Source: a bacterium (GTDB taxonomy: Bacteria; Desulfobacterota; Binatia; HRBIN30; CADEER01). Taken from it: a DNA stretch of 64,000 nucleotides. A model generated the notes under the pieces. That model was not told the origin of the DNA. It was given only the letters and a program-made list of their open reading frames with translations, and ran no database searches. Shown here piece after piece: positions 26,227 through 34,324 of the stretch; within the stretch, counting starts at the first letter, position 1, and the number at the start of each line of letters is the position of its first letter. The position numbers were made by a program, and so were the translations under genes. The stretch is taken from contig JAHBUY010000004.1 of assembly GCA_019637795.1 (NCBI GenBank), forward strand, positions 434,001 to 498,000, read 5' to 3'.

Positions 26227-27174
26227 ATGGCCAGCACACGCGCGACGCCGGCAGCGGCGCAGGAGCAGTACTGGCGCCGCCGCTTCGCGGCGCCGGCGTT
26301 TCGCCGCGCGCTGACGGCAACGATCGCCGACGCGCTGCGCGCGCTGGCGCGCCAGCGCGTCGGCCAGGTGATCGATCCCGTCGCGGTGCGCGAGCTGATC
26401 GACCAGTGGGACCTGCGGATCGTCGATCGCCCGGCGCTCACCGAACGGGCGATCGCCGGGGCGCGGCGCAGCGCCCGCCGGCTCGCCGGACGGCGCGAGG
26501 CGCTCGCCGACCTGCTCGACGAGGGATTCCTGGCGGAGATCGAAACCGCCATCGACGCCGGGCTGGAGCTCGGCGGCGGCGGGCGCGAGCTCCTCGCCGC
26601 GCTGATGGAGCGCGAGCTGGTCCGCGGCCTCTTCACCGACCTCATCTTCACCGCCCTGGTGTCGTTCCAGCGCCGGGCCAACCCGCTCTTCGGCGCCCTC
26701 GCGGTGCGCGCCCTCGAGGACCAGATCAAGGGCTTCATCGGCCTCTTCATGCCGATGCTGCAGGCGCAGGCGATCGCCTTCGCGGTCGACCGCGCCAACC
26801 AGCGCGCCGTGCTCGACTTCGCCCGCGCCGTCGCCCGCCAGCTCCTCGCGGCGCCGATCGGCGGCTACGCGGCGCTGGCGGCGGGCAAGACGGGCGCCTC
26901 GCTCGCCACGCTGCTGCGCCACGCCGCCGCCAACGACCGCCTGGCCGAGCTCGGCCGGCGCGCCGCGCGCATCGCCTGGGACGACCTCTTCGCCGAGGTG
27001 AAGAACCGCCGCCTCGGCGAGCTGCTGCGCCTCGACGCGCACGCCGACTGGATCGCCGCCCGCGCCGTCGCGGCGCTGCTGCCGCTGCTCGCCAGCCCCG
27101 GCGTCTTGGCGCTGATCGCCGCCGAGGTCGCGGCGGCGAGCGCGGCGGGCCGACCGCGCTCCGCCCGCCGCTGA
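26227..27174 (+). CDS. Hypothetical alpha-helical protein
   Basis: A 315-residue protein I do not recognise. It is almost entirely Ala/Leu/Arg-rich predicted helix with no Cys, no signal peptide and no clear long membrane span; a hydrophobic stretch near residues 275-300 (ALLPLLASPGVLALIAAEVA) could be a C-terminal membrane anchor. Several repeated ARQLL/ARRSARR-like amphipathic stretches suggest lipid or protein binding. It follows the KARI-like gene by 42 nt on the same strand and may be co-transcribed. Codon use (strong G/C third position) matches the neighbours, so it is a plausible real gene. Confidence 0.65.
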   Translation: MASTRATPAAAQEQYWRRRFAAPAFRRALTATIADALRALARQRVGQVIDPVAVRELIDQWDLRIVDRPALTERAIAGARRSARRLAGRREALADLLDEGFLAEIETAIDAGLELGGGGRELLAALMERELVRGLFTDLIFTALVSFQRRANPLFGALAVRALEDQIKGFIGLFMPMLQAQAIAFAVDRANQRAVLDFARAVARQLLAAPIGGYAALAAGKTGASLATLLRHAAANDRLAELGRRAARIAWDDLFAEVKNRRLGELLRLDAHADWIAARAVAALLPLLASPGVLALIAAEVAAASAAGRPRSARR

Positions 27175-27240
27175 GGCCGGCGCCGCGGTCACTCGAGGCA
27201 GTGCGCTCGGATCGGCGCCATCAGGCGGCGGGCGCGCCTG

Positions 27241-27744
27241 GCTTTCGAGAGAAAAACCTCACCACGGAGGCACGGAGACACGGAGGGCTCGGTGCCATAG
27301 CGAAGGCGCGGGGCCTATTCTCACTCCATTTCCGATGAACTCGGGGATGAACGCTGACCGGGCTTCGAGATCAGTACTCTCCGTGTCTCCGTGCCTCCAT
27401 GGTGAAGTGCTTTCGAGAAAAAACCTTCACCACGGAGACACGGAGACACGGAGGGCTCGGTGCCATAGCGAAGGCGCGGGGCCTCTTCTCACTCCATTTC
27501 CGATGAACTTGGGGATGAACGCTGAGCGGGCTTCGAGATCAGTACGCTCCGTGTCTCCGTGCCTCCGTGGTGAAATGCTTTCGAGAAAAAACCTTCACCA
27601 CGGAGACACGGAGACACGGAGGGCTCGGTGCCATAGCGAAGGCGCGGGGCCTCTTCTCACTCCATCTCCGATGAACTTGGGGATGAACGCTGAGCGGGCT
27701 TCGAGATCAGTACGCTCCGTGTCTCCGTGCCTCCGTGGTGAAAG
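27241..27744. repeat. Three tandem copies of a 168-bp unit with internal 28-bp inverted repeat
   Basis: Units begin at 27241, 27409 and 27577, each starting GCTTTCGAGA; the period is exactly 168 bp. In copy 2 the left arm (27426-27453, TTCACCACGGAGACACGGAG...) pairs with the right arm (27547-27574, ending CCTCCGTGGTGAA) with one mismatch in 28, around a 93-nt loop. Copies 2 and 3 are nearly identical; copy 1 is more diverged. The unit's base composition is lower in GC than its surroundings. Because 168 is divisible by three, an open frame runs through, but the 139-residue product is itself repetitive and is not treated as a gene. The 27175-27829 gap holds nothing else recognisable. Confidence 0.9.
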
Positions 27745-27829
27745 TCTTTTGTAGGTAGGCTCAGATCAGGACACTACCCCGCGCGCCACCCGCGTTGCCC
27801 GGAGCCGGCGGCGCTGAGATAAGGATGGG

Positions 27830-28594
27830 ATGCATCGCGTGCTCGACTGGCTGCTCACGATCCCGTTCCTGCTCGTCTTCGGCCTCCTCCTCGCCGTCTT
27901 CGATCCGGCGCAGCGCATCGCCCGGCTGTTCGGACAGCGCCCGCAGGAGATCGTCGTCGGCGCGCTGCAGCGCTGCCTGCTGTGGTCGTTCCGCATCTGC
28001 GGCACGCGCATCGAGGTCGAGCGCTCGCCGGCGATCCGTCCCTGGACCCCCTACCTGATCGTCGCCAACCACCAGAGCATGTTCGACGTGCCGATCTTCG
28101 GCGGCCTGCTGTTCAGCAACTTCCCCAAGTACATCTCGAAGCGCTCGCTGGCGCGCTGGATCCCGAGCATCTCGTACAACCTGCGCCGCGGCGGCAACGC
28201 CCTCATCGACCGCGGCGACCGCAGCCAGGCGCTGAGCGCGATCCGGGCGCTCGGCGAGCAGGTGCGGACGCGCGGCGTCTCGGCGGTCATCTACCCGGAG
28301 GGGACGCGGGCCCGCCACGGCACGCTCGGCGAGTTCAAGCCCAAGGGCTTTCTCGAGCTGCTCGACGCCGCGCCAGGCGTCGCGGTGATGCCGGTGGCCA
28401 TCGACGAGTCGTGGCGCCTGCTGCGCCACAACCTGCTGCCGGTGCCGTTCGGGACCCGCGTCCGCGTCCACTTCGGCCGCCCGATCGCCCGACGCGCCGG
28501 CGAGGACGGCGCCGCGCTGCTGGCGCGGGTGAAGGCGGAGATCGAGGACGTGCTGCGGCGCTGGCGCGGCGGCGCCGAGCCCTCGGCCGCCTGA
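27830..28594 (+). CDS. plsC: 1-acyl-sn-glycerol-3-phosphate acyltransferase
   Basis: A 254-residue membrane-associated acyltransferase. The catalytic NHxxxxD motif is N80-H81-QSMF-D86 and the phosphate-binding EGTR is at 157-160 (IYPEGTRA). Residues 5-25 form an N-terminal membrane helix. It acylates lysophosphatidic acid to phosphatidic acid in the inner membrane. Length is normal for PlsC. The ATG has AAGGA about 6 nt upstream. It directly follows the tandem repeat region, so its promoter probably lies within or just after the last repeat unit; yebC follows by 67 nt. Confidence 0.9.
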   Translation: MHRVLDWLLTIPFLLVFGLLLAVFDPAQRIARLFGQRPQEIVVGALQRCLLWSFRICGTRIEVERSPAIRPWTPYLIVANHQSMFDVPIFGGLLFSNFPKYISKRSLARWIPSISYNLRRGGNALIDRGDRSQALSAIRALGEQVRTRGVSAVIYPEGTRARHGTLGEFKPKGFLELLDAAPGVAVMPVAIDESWRLLRHNLLPVPFGTRVRVHFGRPIARRAGEDGAALLARVKAEIEDVLRRWRGGAEPSAA

Positions 28595-28661
28595 CGCCGG
28601 CTACACCGCCGCCGCCGGCCGTGCTATCGCTCGCGACGCACCAGCACTCCGCGGAGCCGCC

Positions 28662-29384
28662 ATGGGACGCATTTTCGAAACCCGCAAGCACACGATGTTC
28701 GCCCGCTGGGACCGCATGGCGAAGGCGTTCACCCGCATCGGCAAGGAGATCGCCATCGCGGTGAAGGCGGCCGGCCCGGAACCGGCCAACAACCCCCAGT
28801 TGCGGCGCGTCATCCAGAACGCGCGCGCCGCCAACATGCCGAAGGACAAGGTCGAGGCGGCGATCAAGCGCGCCGCCGGCCGCGAGGCGGCAAGCTACGA
28901 GGAGATCCTCTACGAGGGCTACGCGCCGCACGGCGTCCCGGTCATCGTCGAGGCCGCCACCGACAACCCGACCCGCACGGTCGCCAACCTGCGCAGCCGC
29001 TTCAGCCGCTGGGGCGGCACCCTCGGCACCACTGGCAGCGTCGCCTTCCAGTTCAAGCGCATGGGCGTCTTCCGGCTCGACCCGACCGGCATCGACGCCG
29101 AGGAGCTGGAGCTCGACCTGATCGACCACGGCCTCGAGGAGATGGGCGACAGCAGCGGCGAGAAGGGCGAGCCGCAGCTCCTCGTCCGCTGCGCCTTCGC
29201 CGACTTCGGCCGCCTGCAGAAGGCGCTGGAGGACCGCGGCATCAAGCCGATCTCCGCCGAGTCGGAATACCTGCCGCTCAACCCGACCAACCTGGACGAC
29301 GAGCAGGCGAAAGAGGTCCTGGAGCTCGTCGACGCCCTCGAGCAGGACGACGACGTGCAGAAGGTGTTCTCGTCGCTGGCCTGA
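28662..29384 (+). CDS. YebC/PmpR-family DNA-binding/translation factor
   Basis: A 240-residue protein of the YebC/TACO1 family, normal length. Conserved blocks are [61 protein letters not shown] and [14 protein letters not shown]. The N-terminus ([19 protein letters not shown]) differs from the common MAGHSKW start and resembles the subtype I associate with Bacteroidetes and some other phyla. Family members are described as transcriptional regulators or as factors relieving ribosome stalling. The ATG follows GGAG at suitable spacing. No ruvC/ruvA genes are next to it, unlike the usual yebC-ruv arrangement. Confidence 0.9.
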   Translation: MGRIFETRKHTMFARWDRMAKAFTRIGKEIAIAVKAAGPEPANNPQLRRVIQNARAANMPKDKVEAAIKRAAGREAASYEEILYEGYAPHGVPVIVEAATDNPTRTVANLRSRFSRWGGTLGTTGSVAFQFKRMGVFRLDPTGIDAEELELDLIDHGLEEMGDSSGEKGEPQLLVRCAFADFGRLQKALEDRGIKPISAESEYLPLNPTNLDDEQAKEVLELVDALEQDDDVQKVFSSLA

Positions 29385-29415
29385 GCGCCGCCGCGCGTCG
29401 CGGCCGGGCCGGCGG

Positions 29416-29973
29416 TCAGCGCGCCGGCGCGGACGCGACGGCCAGGCGCAGCACCTCGGGCAGCCACGGGGCGTAGGCGTCGGGGCGCTCGCGCAGGTCG
29501 CGCTGCAGCGCCGCGACCGGTTGCCAGCGCCAGTCGGCGATCTCCGCCGGGTCGGGGCGCAGCAAGACGTCGCCGGCGGCCGAGCCGACCAGCACGGTGT
29601 CGTGCTCGTACTCGCTGAAGCCGGTGTCCGGGTCGGTGGCGCGATAGACGAAGGACCCGGCCTCGCGCAGCGCGACGGTGAACCCGAGCTCCTCCTGGAG
29701 GCGCGCGCCCGCCGCGCGCTCCAGACCGGCGCCGCCGGGGCGCGGGTGACTGCAGCAGGTATTGGCCCAGCGCAGCGCGAACAGCGGCTTGAGCCGGCTG
29801 CGCTGCTGCAACAGCACCTCGCGGCCACCGTTGCGGAAGACGACGATCGAGAACGCCTTGTGGAGCAGGCCGCCGCCCTGGTGCGCGGCCAGCAGGTCGC
29901 CGCTGCCGACCGGGGTGCCGGCGTCGTCGCACAGGACGACGCGGCGGCGGCGCCAGCGCGTTGCGTCGCTCAC
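29416..29973 (-). CDS. idi: Isopentenyl-diphosphate delta-isomerase, type I
   Basis: A 185-residue Nudix-fold enzyme. Diagnostic motifs are LLHKAFSIVVF, the catalytic Cys in WANTCCSHPRPG (C74 aligns with E. coli C67), the Nudix-like ARLQEELGF and the catalytic Glu in EYEHDTVLVG. It interconverts IPP and DMAPP in the cytoplasm, using a divalent metal and no flavin. Length fits type I Idi. It is convergent with yebC and lies 22 nt downstream of the radical SAM gene that is coupled to ubiA, suggesting an isoprenoid-linked set, since the prenyltransferase needs allylic diphosphates ultimately made from DMAPP. Confidence 0.92.
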   Translation of the reverse strand: MSDATRWRRRRVVLCDDAGTPVGSGDLLAAHQGGGLLHKAFSIVVFRNGGREVLLQQRSRLKPLFALRWANTCCSHPRPGGAGLERAAGARLQEELGFTVALREAGSFVYRATDPDTGFSEYEHDTVLVGSAAGDVLLRPDPAEIADWRWQPVAALQRDLRERPDAYAPWLPEVLRLAVASAPAR

Positions 29974-29995
29974 GCCGGTCGCCTCCGACCCCGGC

Positions 29996-31018
29996 TCACG
30001 CCTGCGGCAGCGGCGTCAGCGACGCCATCGCCCGGCGCACCGCCGCGATCACGGCGCGCGGATCGAGGCTGAAGATGAGATCGGATTCGTTGTACGGGCT
30101 GATCGCGCACCCCGGGCCGACGGGCCGCGGCATGTCGAGGAAGGCGCGCACGAAGCCGACCTCGCGGCCGTTGAGGAAGCCGCCCTGTCCCATCGTCAGG
30201 TGGCAGGGCACGACCAGGCCGTCGGGCATCACGGTCGCGAAGTAGCGGCCGGCGGCGCAGCGCGCGCAGTCGCCGAAGCGCGGCGCCGAGCGCAGGCGCT
30301 CGAAGAACCCCGGCGACGAGCCGACCGGGGCGTTCGGAATGGCATCGGTGAGCTGGTCGGCGAGGCGCGCCAGCATCTTCGGATCGATGCCCGGGTGGAG
30401 ACCCGAATCGTGCGCGAAGCAGTCGAGATAGGCGGGCTGGAAGTACGACCAGAAGCCGTGCGTCTTGGCGAGCGCGAGGATCTCGGCGACGCGGTGCTCG
30501 TTCCACGGGCCGATCACCGAGATGGTCGCCACCGCGATGCCGCGCCGCCGCGCCTCCTGGATGACGCGGATCACCCGCTCGTAGGATCCGGGCCGGCGGC
30601 GGACGACGTCGTGCACGTCGTCGGGCCCGTCGAGCGAGACCACCAGCATGTCGAGGCAGCCGGCCAGCCGATCGAGGAAGCGCTCGGTCTTCCAGCCGTT
30701 GCTGTTGAGCGAGGTGAAGCAGCCCTGGGCTTTCGCGTGCTCGATCAGGTCCACCGCGTCCGGCCGCAGCAGCGCCTCGCCGCCGCCGAAGGCGGCCCGC
30801 CCCATGCCGGCCTCGGCCAGCTCGCTGATCGCGGCGCGGAACTCGTCGCTGGTCATCTCGGCGCCGGCATTCGCCGGCACGTCGCAATAGTCGCAGCGGA
30901 AGTTGCAGCGGTTGGTGAGCACGAACACCATCGAGTACGGCTGCTGCCGACCGCGCGCCATCGCCAGCGCCAGGCGGGCCGAACGCCCGGCCATGCGCGT
31001 CGACACCCGCCAGGTCAT
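29996..31018 (-). CDS. Radical SAM protein with SPASM-like C-terminus
   Basis: A 340-residue protein. The [4Fe-4S] motif is C38-NFR-C42-DY-C45 after VLTNR; the SAM-binding glycine motif is FGGGEALLRPD. A C-terminal Cys-rich segment (GDCARCAAGRYFATVMPDGLVVPCH) resembles a SPASM/twitch auxiliary cluster site, as in radical SAM enzymes that act on peptides or larger substrates. Its ATG overlaps the ubiA stop by 4 nt (ATGA), and idi follows 22 nt downstream. It therefore probably modifies an isoprenoid-linked product or acts with the prenyltransferase; the reaction is not known. Alternative: an HpnH-like lipid-modifying radical SAM enzyme, but I see no other hopanoid genes. Confidence 0.85.
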   Translation of the reverse strand: MTWRVSTRMAGRSARLALAMARGRQQPYSMVFVLTNRCNFRCDYCDVPANAGAEMTSDEFRAAISELAEAGMGRAAFGGGEALLRPDAVDLIEHAKAQGCFTSLNSNGWKTERFLDRLAGCLDMLVVSLDGPDDVHDVVRRRPGSYERVIRVIQEARRRGIAVATISVIGPWNEHRVAEILALAKTHGFWSYFQPAYLDCFAHDSGLHPGIDPKMLARLADQLTDAIPNAPVGSSPGFFERLRSAPRFGDCARCAAGRYFATVMPDGLVVPCHLTMGQGGFLNGREVGFVRAFLDMPRPVGPGCAISPYNESDLIFSLDPRAVIAAVRRAMASLTPLPQA

Positions 31019-31878
31019 GCGGCCCCCCGGGCGACGAGCGCGAACAGCAGCGCGCCGATGCCCAACGAATACCAGCGGTGCGCCACCCGCCACTGCGCGG
31101 CGCGCTCCATGTCGCCGAGGGCGATCATGGCGGCGCCGGCGCTCAGCCCGAGGGTCGCGGCGAGCGCCGTCAGCGGCGCCGCCGGCATGCGCCAGAGCAG
31201 CAACGCCGCCACCGGCCCGAGCAGGACGGCGATCGCCCGCAGCCCCGCCGCGCCGACCACCACCGCGGTGGTGCGCACGCCGCCGCTCGCGTCCTCGTGC
31301 CGGTCGGCGATCTCGTGCAGCAGTTGGTTCTGGGTGACGAGGACGCAGAAGCAGTAGGCGAGCACCAGCATCTCCGGCGACGGCAGATGGCGCGCCCCGA
31401 CGAAGGGCAGCGGCGCGAAGATCAGCATGTTGACCAGCGTGCCGACGATCGGCAGGCGCTTGAGGCGCAGGCGGGCGCTGTAGAGCGTCGCCGCCACCAG
31501 CGACACGCCGGTCGCGACCAGCGCCACCGGCGACAGCGCCGCGGCGATCAGCAGGGCGCCGGCGGCGCAGGCGCCGACCAGCACCGCCGCCTCGCGCGGC
31601 AGCTCGACCAGGCCGGCGAGCGCGTTCTTGCCCGCGTCGCGATCCATGCCGCGGTCGGCGATGCCGTTGAAGCCATAGGCGTACGCCAGGCAGAGGGCCG
31701 CGACCGCCACCCCCGCCAGCAGGCGCCCGATGTCCACGCCGTCCGCCTCGCCGACCAGGCTGGTCAGCGGCAGCAGGGAGAAGTACCACCAGCCGGACGC
31801 GCGAAGGGCGCGCCCGGCCCGGCCCCAGGTGGTCCAGCGAAGCGCAGACTGGGATTCCACCGGGCGAGAATCGCGCAT
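31015..31878 (-). CDS. UbiA-family prenyltransferase
   Basis: A 287-residue integral membrane protein with about eight hydrophobic helices. The two Asp-rich Mg-diphosphate motifs are N71-GIADRGMDRD in the first loop and HEIADRHEDASGG in the second. It transfers a prenyl chain (or forms an ether/aryl C-prenyl bond) at the inner membrane. The ATG at 31878 was chosen; 27 extra N-terminal residues are possible up to 31959, but those overlap the palindromic element at 31931-32097. Translationally coupled to the radical SAM gene (ATGA). Acceptor is unknown; ubiquinone/menaquinone housekeeping roles are not supported by context. Confidence 0.87.
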   Translation of the reverse strand: MRDSRPVESQSALRWTTWGRAGRALRASGWWYFSLLPLTSLVGEADGVDIGRLLAGVAVAALCLAYAYGFNGIADRGMDRDAGKNALAGLVELPREAAVLVGACAAGALLIAAALSPVALVATGVSLVAATLYSARLRLKRLPIVGTLVNMLIFAPLPFVGARHLPSPEMLVLAYCFCVLVTQNQLLHEIADRHEDASGGVRTTAVVVGAAGLRAIAVLLGPVAALLLWRMPAAPLTALAATLGLSAGAAMIALGDMERAAQWRVAHRWYSLGIGALLFALVARGAA

Positions 31879-31930
31879 GTCGCGAGGCTTTTCCAGAAGA
31901 ATTGGCCTATCGGATCGCCACTGGCTCTGA

Positions 31931-32097
31931 CTAGTGCACCGTCGTCGAGATAGGCTCAAGCATCTTGCCGGCCCTCGACGTCCCTCGCAGCGTCACGCCT
32001 CCTTGGAATATTCGCGATATTCCTGTGTCGGCGTTCCTCGCGAGGACCGCCGATGACCGGCAACCTGCCTAACCCTATCTCAACGACGGTGCACTAG
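31931..32097. repeat. 167-bp palindromic MITE-like element with CTAG ends
   Basis: Left end CTAGTGCACCGTCGTCGAGA (31931 on) and the reverse complement of the right end (32097 back) match at 23 of the first 24 positions (CTAGTGCACCGTCGTYGAGA then TAGG). Weaker pairing continues inward. The centre (32005-32023) is GGAATAT-TCGCG-ATATTCC, a perfect 7-bp stem whose midpoint, 32014, is exactly the midpoint of the element. It has no coding capacity. Its right-hand CTAG supplies the stop codon (TAG at 32096-32094) of the adjacent GT2 gene. It shares CTAG termini, but not internal sequence, with the element at 15813-15995. Confidence 0.8.
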
Positions 32098-32855
32098 ACG
32101 GGCCGGGCGTCGCCCCCGCGGGCCGGCAGCGCCGGCCGCTGGCGGAAGCGGATGACGACGATGTCGCGCACGGCGGCCAGGGCCACCCAGAGGTCCATCT
32201 TCGACCGCCCCGAGCCGCGCTCGCGGAACAGGATCGGCACCTCGGCGATGCGGCAGCCCAGGTGGTGCGCCAGGAAGCCCATTTCCACCTGGAACCCGTA
32301 GCCGCTGGAGCGGACGCTGGTCGCCGGCGCGATGCGCACCAGGGCATCGCGTCGCCACAGGCGGTAGCCGCTGGTGGCATCGGTCAGCGGCAGGCTGAGC
32401 AGGACGGGGACGACGACGCGGTTGGCGATGCGGCTGATCAGCTTGCGCACCCGGTTCCAACTGGTGTCGACGGCGCCGCCGGGCATGTAGCGCGACCCGA
32501 TGACCACGTCGCGGTCGGCGATCGCGCTCACCATCGCCGCCAGGACCGCCGGGTCGTGCGAGAGATCGGCGTCCATCTGGGCGATCAGCTCGGCGCCGTC
32601 CTCGATGGCGCGCGCGAAGCCCTCGATGTAGGCGCTGCCCAATCCGCGCCGGCCGCGGCGGTGCAGGACCGCGACGCGGCCGGCCGACCGGGCGGCGAGC
32701 GCATCCGCCAGGCCCCCGGTGCCGTCCGGCGAGTCGTCGTCGACGATCAGCAGCCGGACGTCGACGCCGGGGATCGCCAACCCGAGCAGCGCGCGCGCGA
32801 TGTCAGCCAGCCCCGCCGCCTCGTTGTAGGTGGGCAGGACGACGACCAGGCGCAT
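32094..32855 (-). CDS. GT2 polyprenyl-phosphate mannosyl/glycosyltransferase (DPM1-like)
   Basis: A 253-residue protein beginning MRLVVVLPTYNEAAG. Motifs of the dolichol-phosphate mannose synthase group are IVDDDSPDGT, RRGLGSAYIEGF, MDADLSHDP (metal-binding DAD), VIGSRYMPGG and DATSGYRLWRR. No C-terminal membrane helices follow, as in class III DPM-type enzymes. It should make a polyprenyl-phosphate hexose, the donor type used by GT-C transferases, of which seven domains lie in this window. The stop codon lies in the terminal CTAG of a palindromic repeat element, so the original C-terminus may have been trimmed. ATG 32855 is preferred over GTG 32870. Confidence 0.87.
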   Translation of the reverse strand: MRLVVVLPTYNEAAGLADIARALLGLAIPGVDVRLLIVDDDSPDGTGGLADALAARSAGRVAVLHRRGRRGLGSAYIEGFARAIEDGAELIAQMDADLSHDPAVLAAMVSAIADRDVVIGSRYMPGGAVDTSWNRVRKLISRIANRVVVPVLLSLPLTDATSGYRLWRRDALVRIAPATSVRSSGYGFQVEMGFLAHHLGCRIAEVPILFRERGSGRSKMDLWVALAAVRDIVVIRFRQRPALPARGGDARPV

Positions 32856-32964
32856 GGGAGCGGGAGCCACGGACGATTTCCCGGCGCGCAGCGGCGCGCC
32901 GCGCGGCCGCTACCACGGCGCGCTCGCCGGCCGCAAGACAGCGGCGCGGCGCGGACCGCGCGCG

Positions 32965-32993
32965 CGTTGCCGGCTCGCCGCCGTTGGAGTAGC
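32965..32993 (+). promoter_or_regulatory. Candidate promoter TTGCCG-N17-TAGCGT
   Basis: -35 TTGCCG (32965-32970), 17-nt spacer, -10 TAGCGT (32988-32993). Transcription would start near 33000, 4 nt before an ATG (33004) that opens a 13-codon frame whose TGA overlaps the GTG of the downstream Cys-Cys motif gene. Confidence 0.45.
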
Positions 32994-33041
32994 GTCCGCC
33001 GCCATGCCGGTCGCGATGCGTGCCCCGGCGGAGCGCCGGCG

Positions 33042-34217
33042 GTGACGGCCGGCGAGCCCCCCGCCCACCAATTGTTCGTCGTGGTCGGGCGCGCGGCGGC
33101 GCGGCTGCGCCTGCGCCTGATCCCGCTGCGCGACGGCGGCGAGCGGCCGGCGATCGCCAACCACGGCGTCGGCCTGGCGCCGCTCGAGCGCCTCGGCGAC
33201 GGCGATCCGCATTCGCTGAGCGAGGTCTTCCACCTCTTCCGGCGGCTGGCGCTGGCGGACGTGGATGCCGCTGGCGCCGACCCGCTCGAGGTCGCCTTCG
33301 CCGCCTGGGGCGAGGTCCTGGCGCGCGCCGGGATCGATCTGCGGCTCGAACGCCGCGCGCTGCACGGACCGCCGCTGCCGCGCTCGGACTACGCGGCGCA
33401 GCCGACCGGCATCTCGCTGCGGCCGTGGGACGTCGAGCTGACGGCGCTCGCGGCCGGCTTGCGAACGGTCGTGAAGCTCGACTCCCTGCCGGGCGGGCTG
33501 GTGGAACCGCTGCGGCGGACCGCCGAGGAGCGCGGTCTGCGCAGCGAGCTCGTCGCCCCGCCGGCGGGCGGCGCGGCGGAGTCGGCGGTGGCGACCCTGT
33601 TCGTCGCCCGCGAGGCGGAGGCGCTGCGCGACGTGCGCAGCCTGGAGGCGCTGCTGCGCCGCGGCGGGGACGATGCCGACACCGCGGCGGCGGTGCGGCG
33701 GATGGGCGAGCTGCTCGGCTACCCGCGCTGCTGCGCGGCGCGCTTCGCGCGCATCGTCGGGCAGAACGACACGACCCTGGCCTGGGCGCTGTTGCCGGGC
33801 GTGCCGCACGCGCCGGCATCGCCACTGGTCCAGTGGCTGCAGCCGGGGCTGGCGCTGCTGTCGCACGCCCCGTGCGATCTCGGCTGCGCGGCCAGCGTCG
33901 CGCTCGGCGGTCGCATCCTGCAGGCGGTGGAACGCGCCGAGCCCGGCTTCGCCGCGCGCTGGCGTCCGCTCGCCGGCCGCCTGCAGGTCGTCGACCAGCG
34001 CGGCAATCGCCTCGCGCTCGCCGTCGACGGTCGCCTCGAGGACGGCGCGCGGGTCGCCGCCGCGGACGTCCTCGCCGCCGGCGGCCCCGATCCCGAGGTC
34101 GCGACGCGCGCCCGGCGCCTCGCCGGCCGCGTGCTGCGCGCCCGGTTTGGCGGCGTCGTCGTCGACGGCGACGACTGGCATGCGCCCTACGCGGCCGACC
34201 ACCGCGGCGCCCCGTAG
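33042..34217 (+). CDS. Unknown protein with GYPxCC and PCxxxC motifs (family member A)
   Basis: A 391-residue soluble protein not assigned to a known function. Its most striking feature is GELLGYPRCCAARF (C230, C231) followed 47 residues later by APCDLGCAAS (C278, C282). The same pattern occurs in the gene at 53465-54181 (LLGFPACC and YPCRYDCAAA), so these are members of one family; the GYPxCC motif recalls domains of unknown function such as DUF483, which I could not verify. Four conserved Cys could bind a metal or Fe-S cluster. The N-terminal 200 residues are unrelated to the other copy. Start GTG 33042 has GGAG 8 nt upstream and overlaps (GTGA) the stop of a 13-codon leader frame beginning at 33004. 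Confidence 0.7.
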   Translation: MTAGEPPAHQLFVVVGRAAARLRLRLIPLRDGGERPAIANHGVGLAPLERLGDGDPHSLSEVFHLFRRLALADVDAAGADPLEVAFAAWGEVLARAGIDLRLERRALHGPPLPRSDYAAQPTGISLRPWDVELTALAAGLRTVVKLDSLPGGLVEPLRRTAEERGLRSELVAPPAGGAAESAVATLFVAREAEALRDVRSLEALLRRGGDDADTAAAVRRMGELLGYPRCCAARFARIVGQNDTTLAWALLPGVPHAPASPLVQWLQPGLALLSHAPCDLGCAASVALGGRILQAVERAEPGFAARWRPLAGRLQVVDQRGNRLALAVDGRLEDGARVAAADVLAAGGPDPEVATRARRLAGRVLRARFGGVVVDGDDWHAPYAADHRGAP

Positions 34218-34324
34218 CGCGGGGCGCCAGCGGCGGTTGCAGTGGCGCGCCGCGCTCGTCAAAAGGGACTGGGGTCGCACGCGGCCCACATCTCGCAGGC
34301 TCGAAACGCCGGGGGAGGCAGACG

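Noticed and set aside
27241..27744. Possible CRISPR array
   Set aside because: Units are 168 bp with no variable spacers and no cas genes nearby; the period and internal dyad indicate an intergenic repeat.
27335..27754. A 139-codon frame through the tandem repeat
   Set aside because: The translated product is three copies of the same 56-residue stretch set by the DNA repeat, with no start signal; similar peptides are, from memory, common annotation errors.
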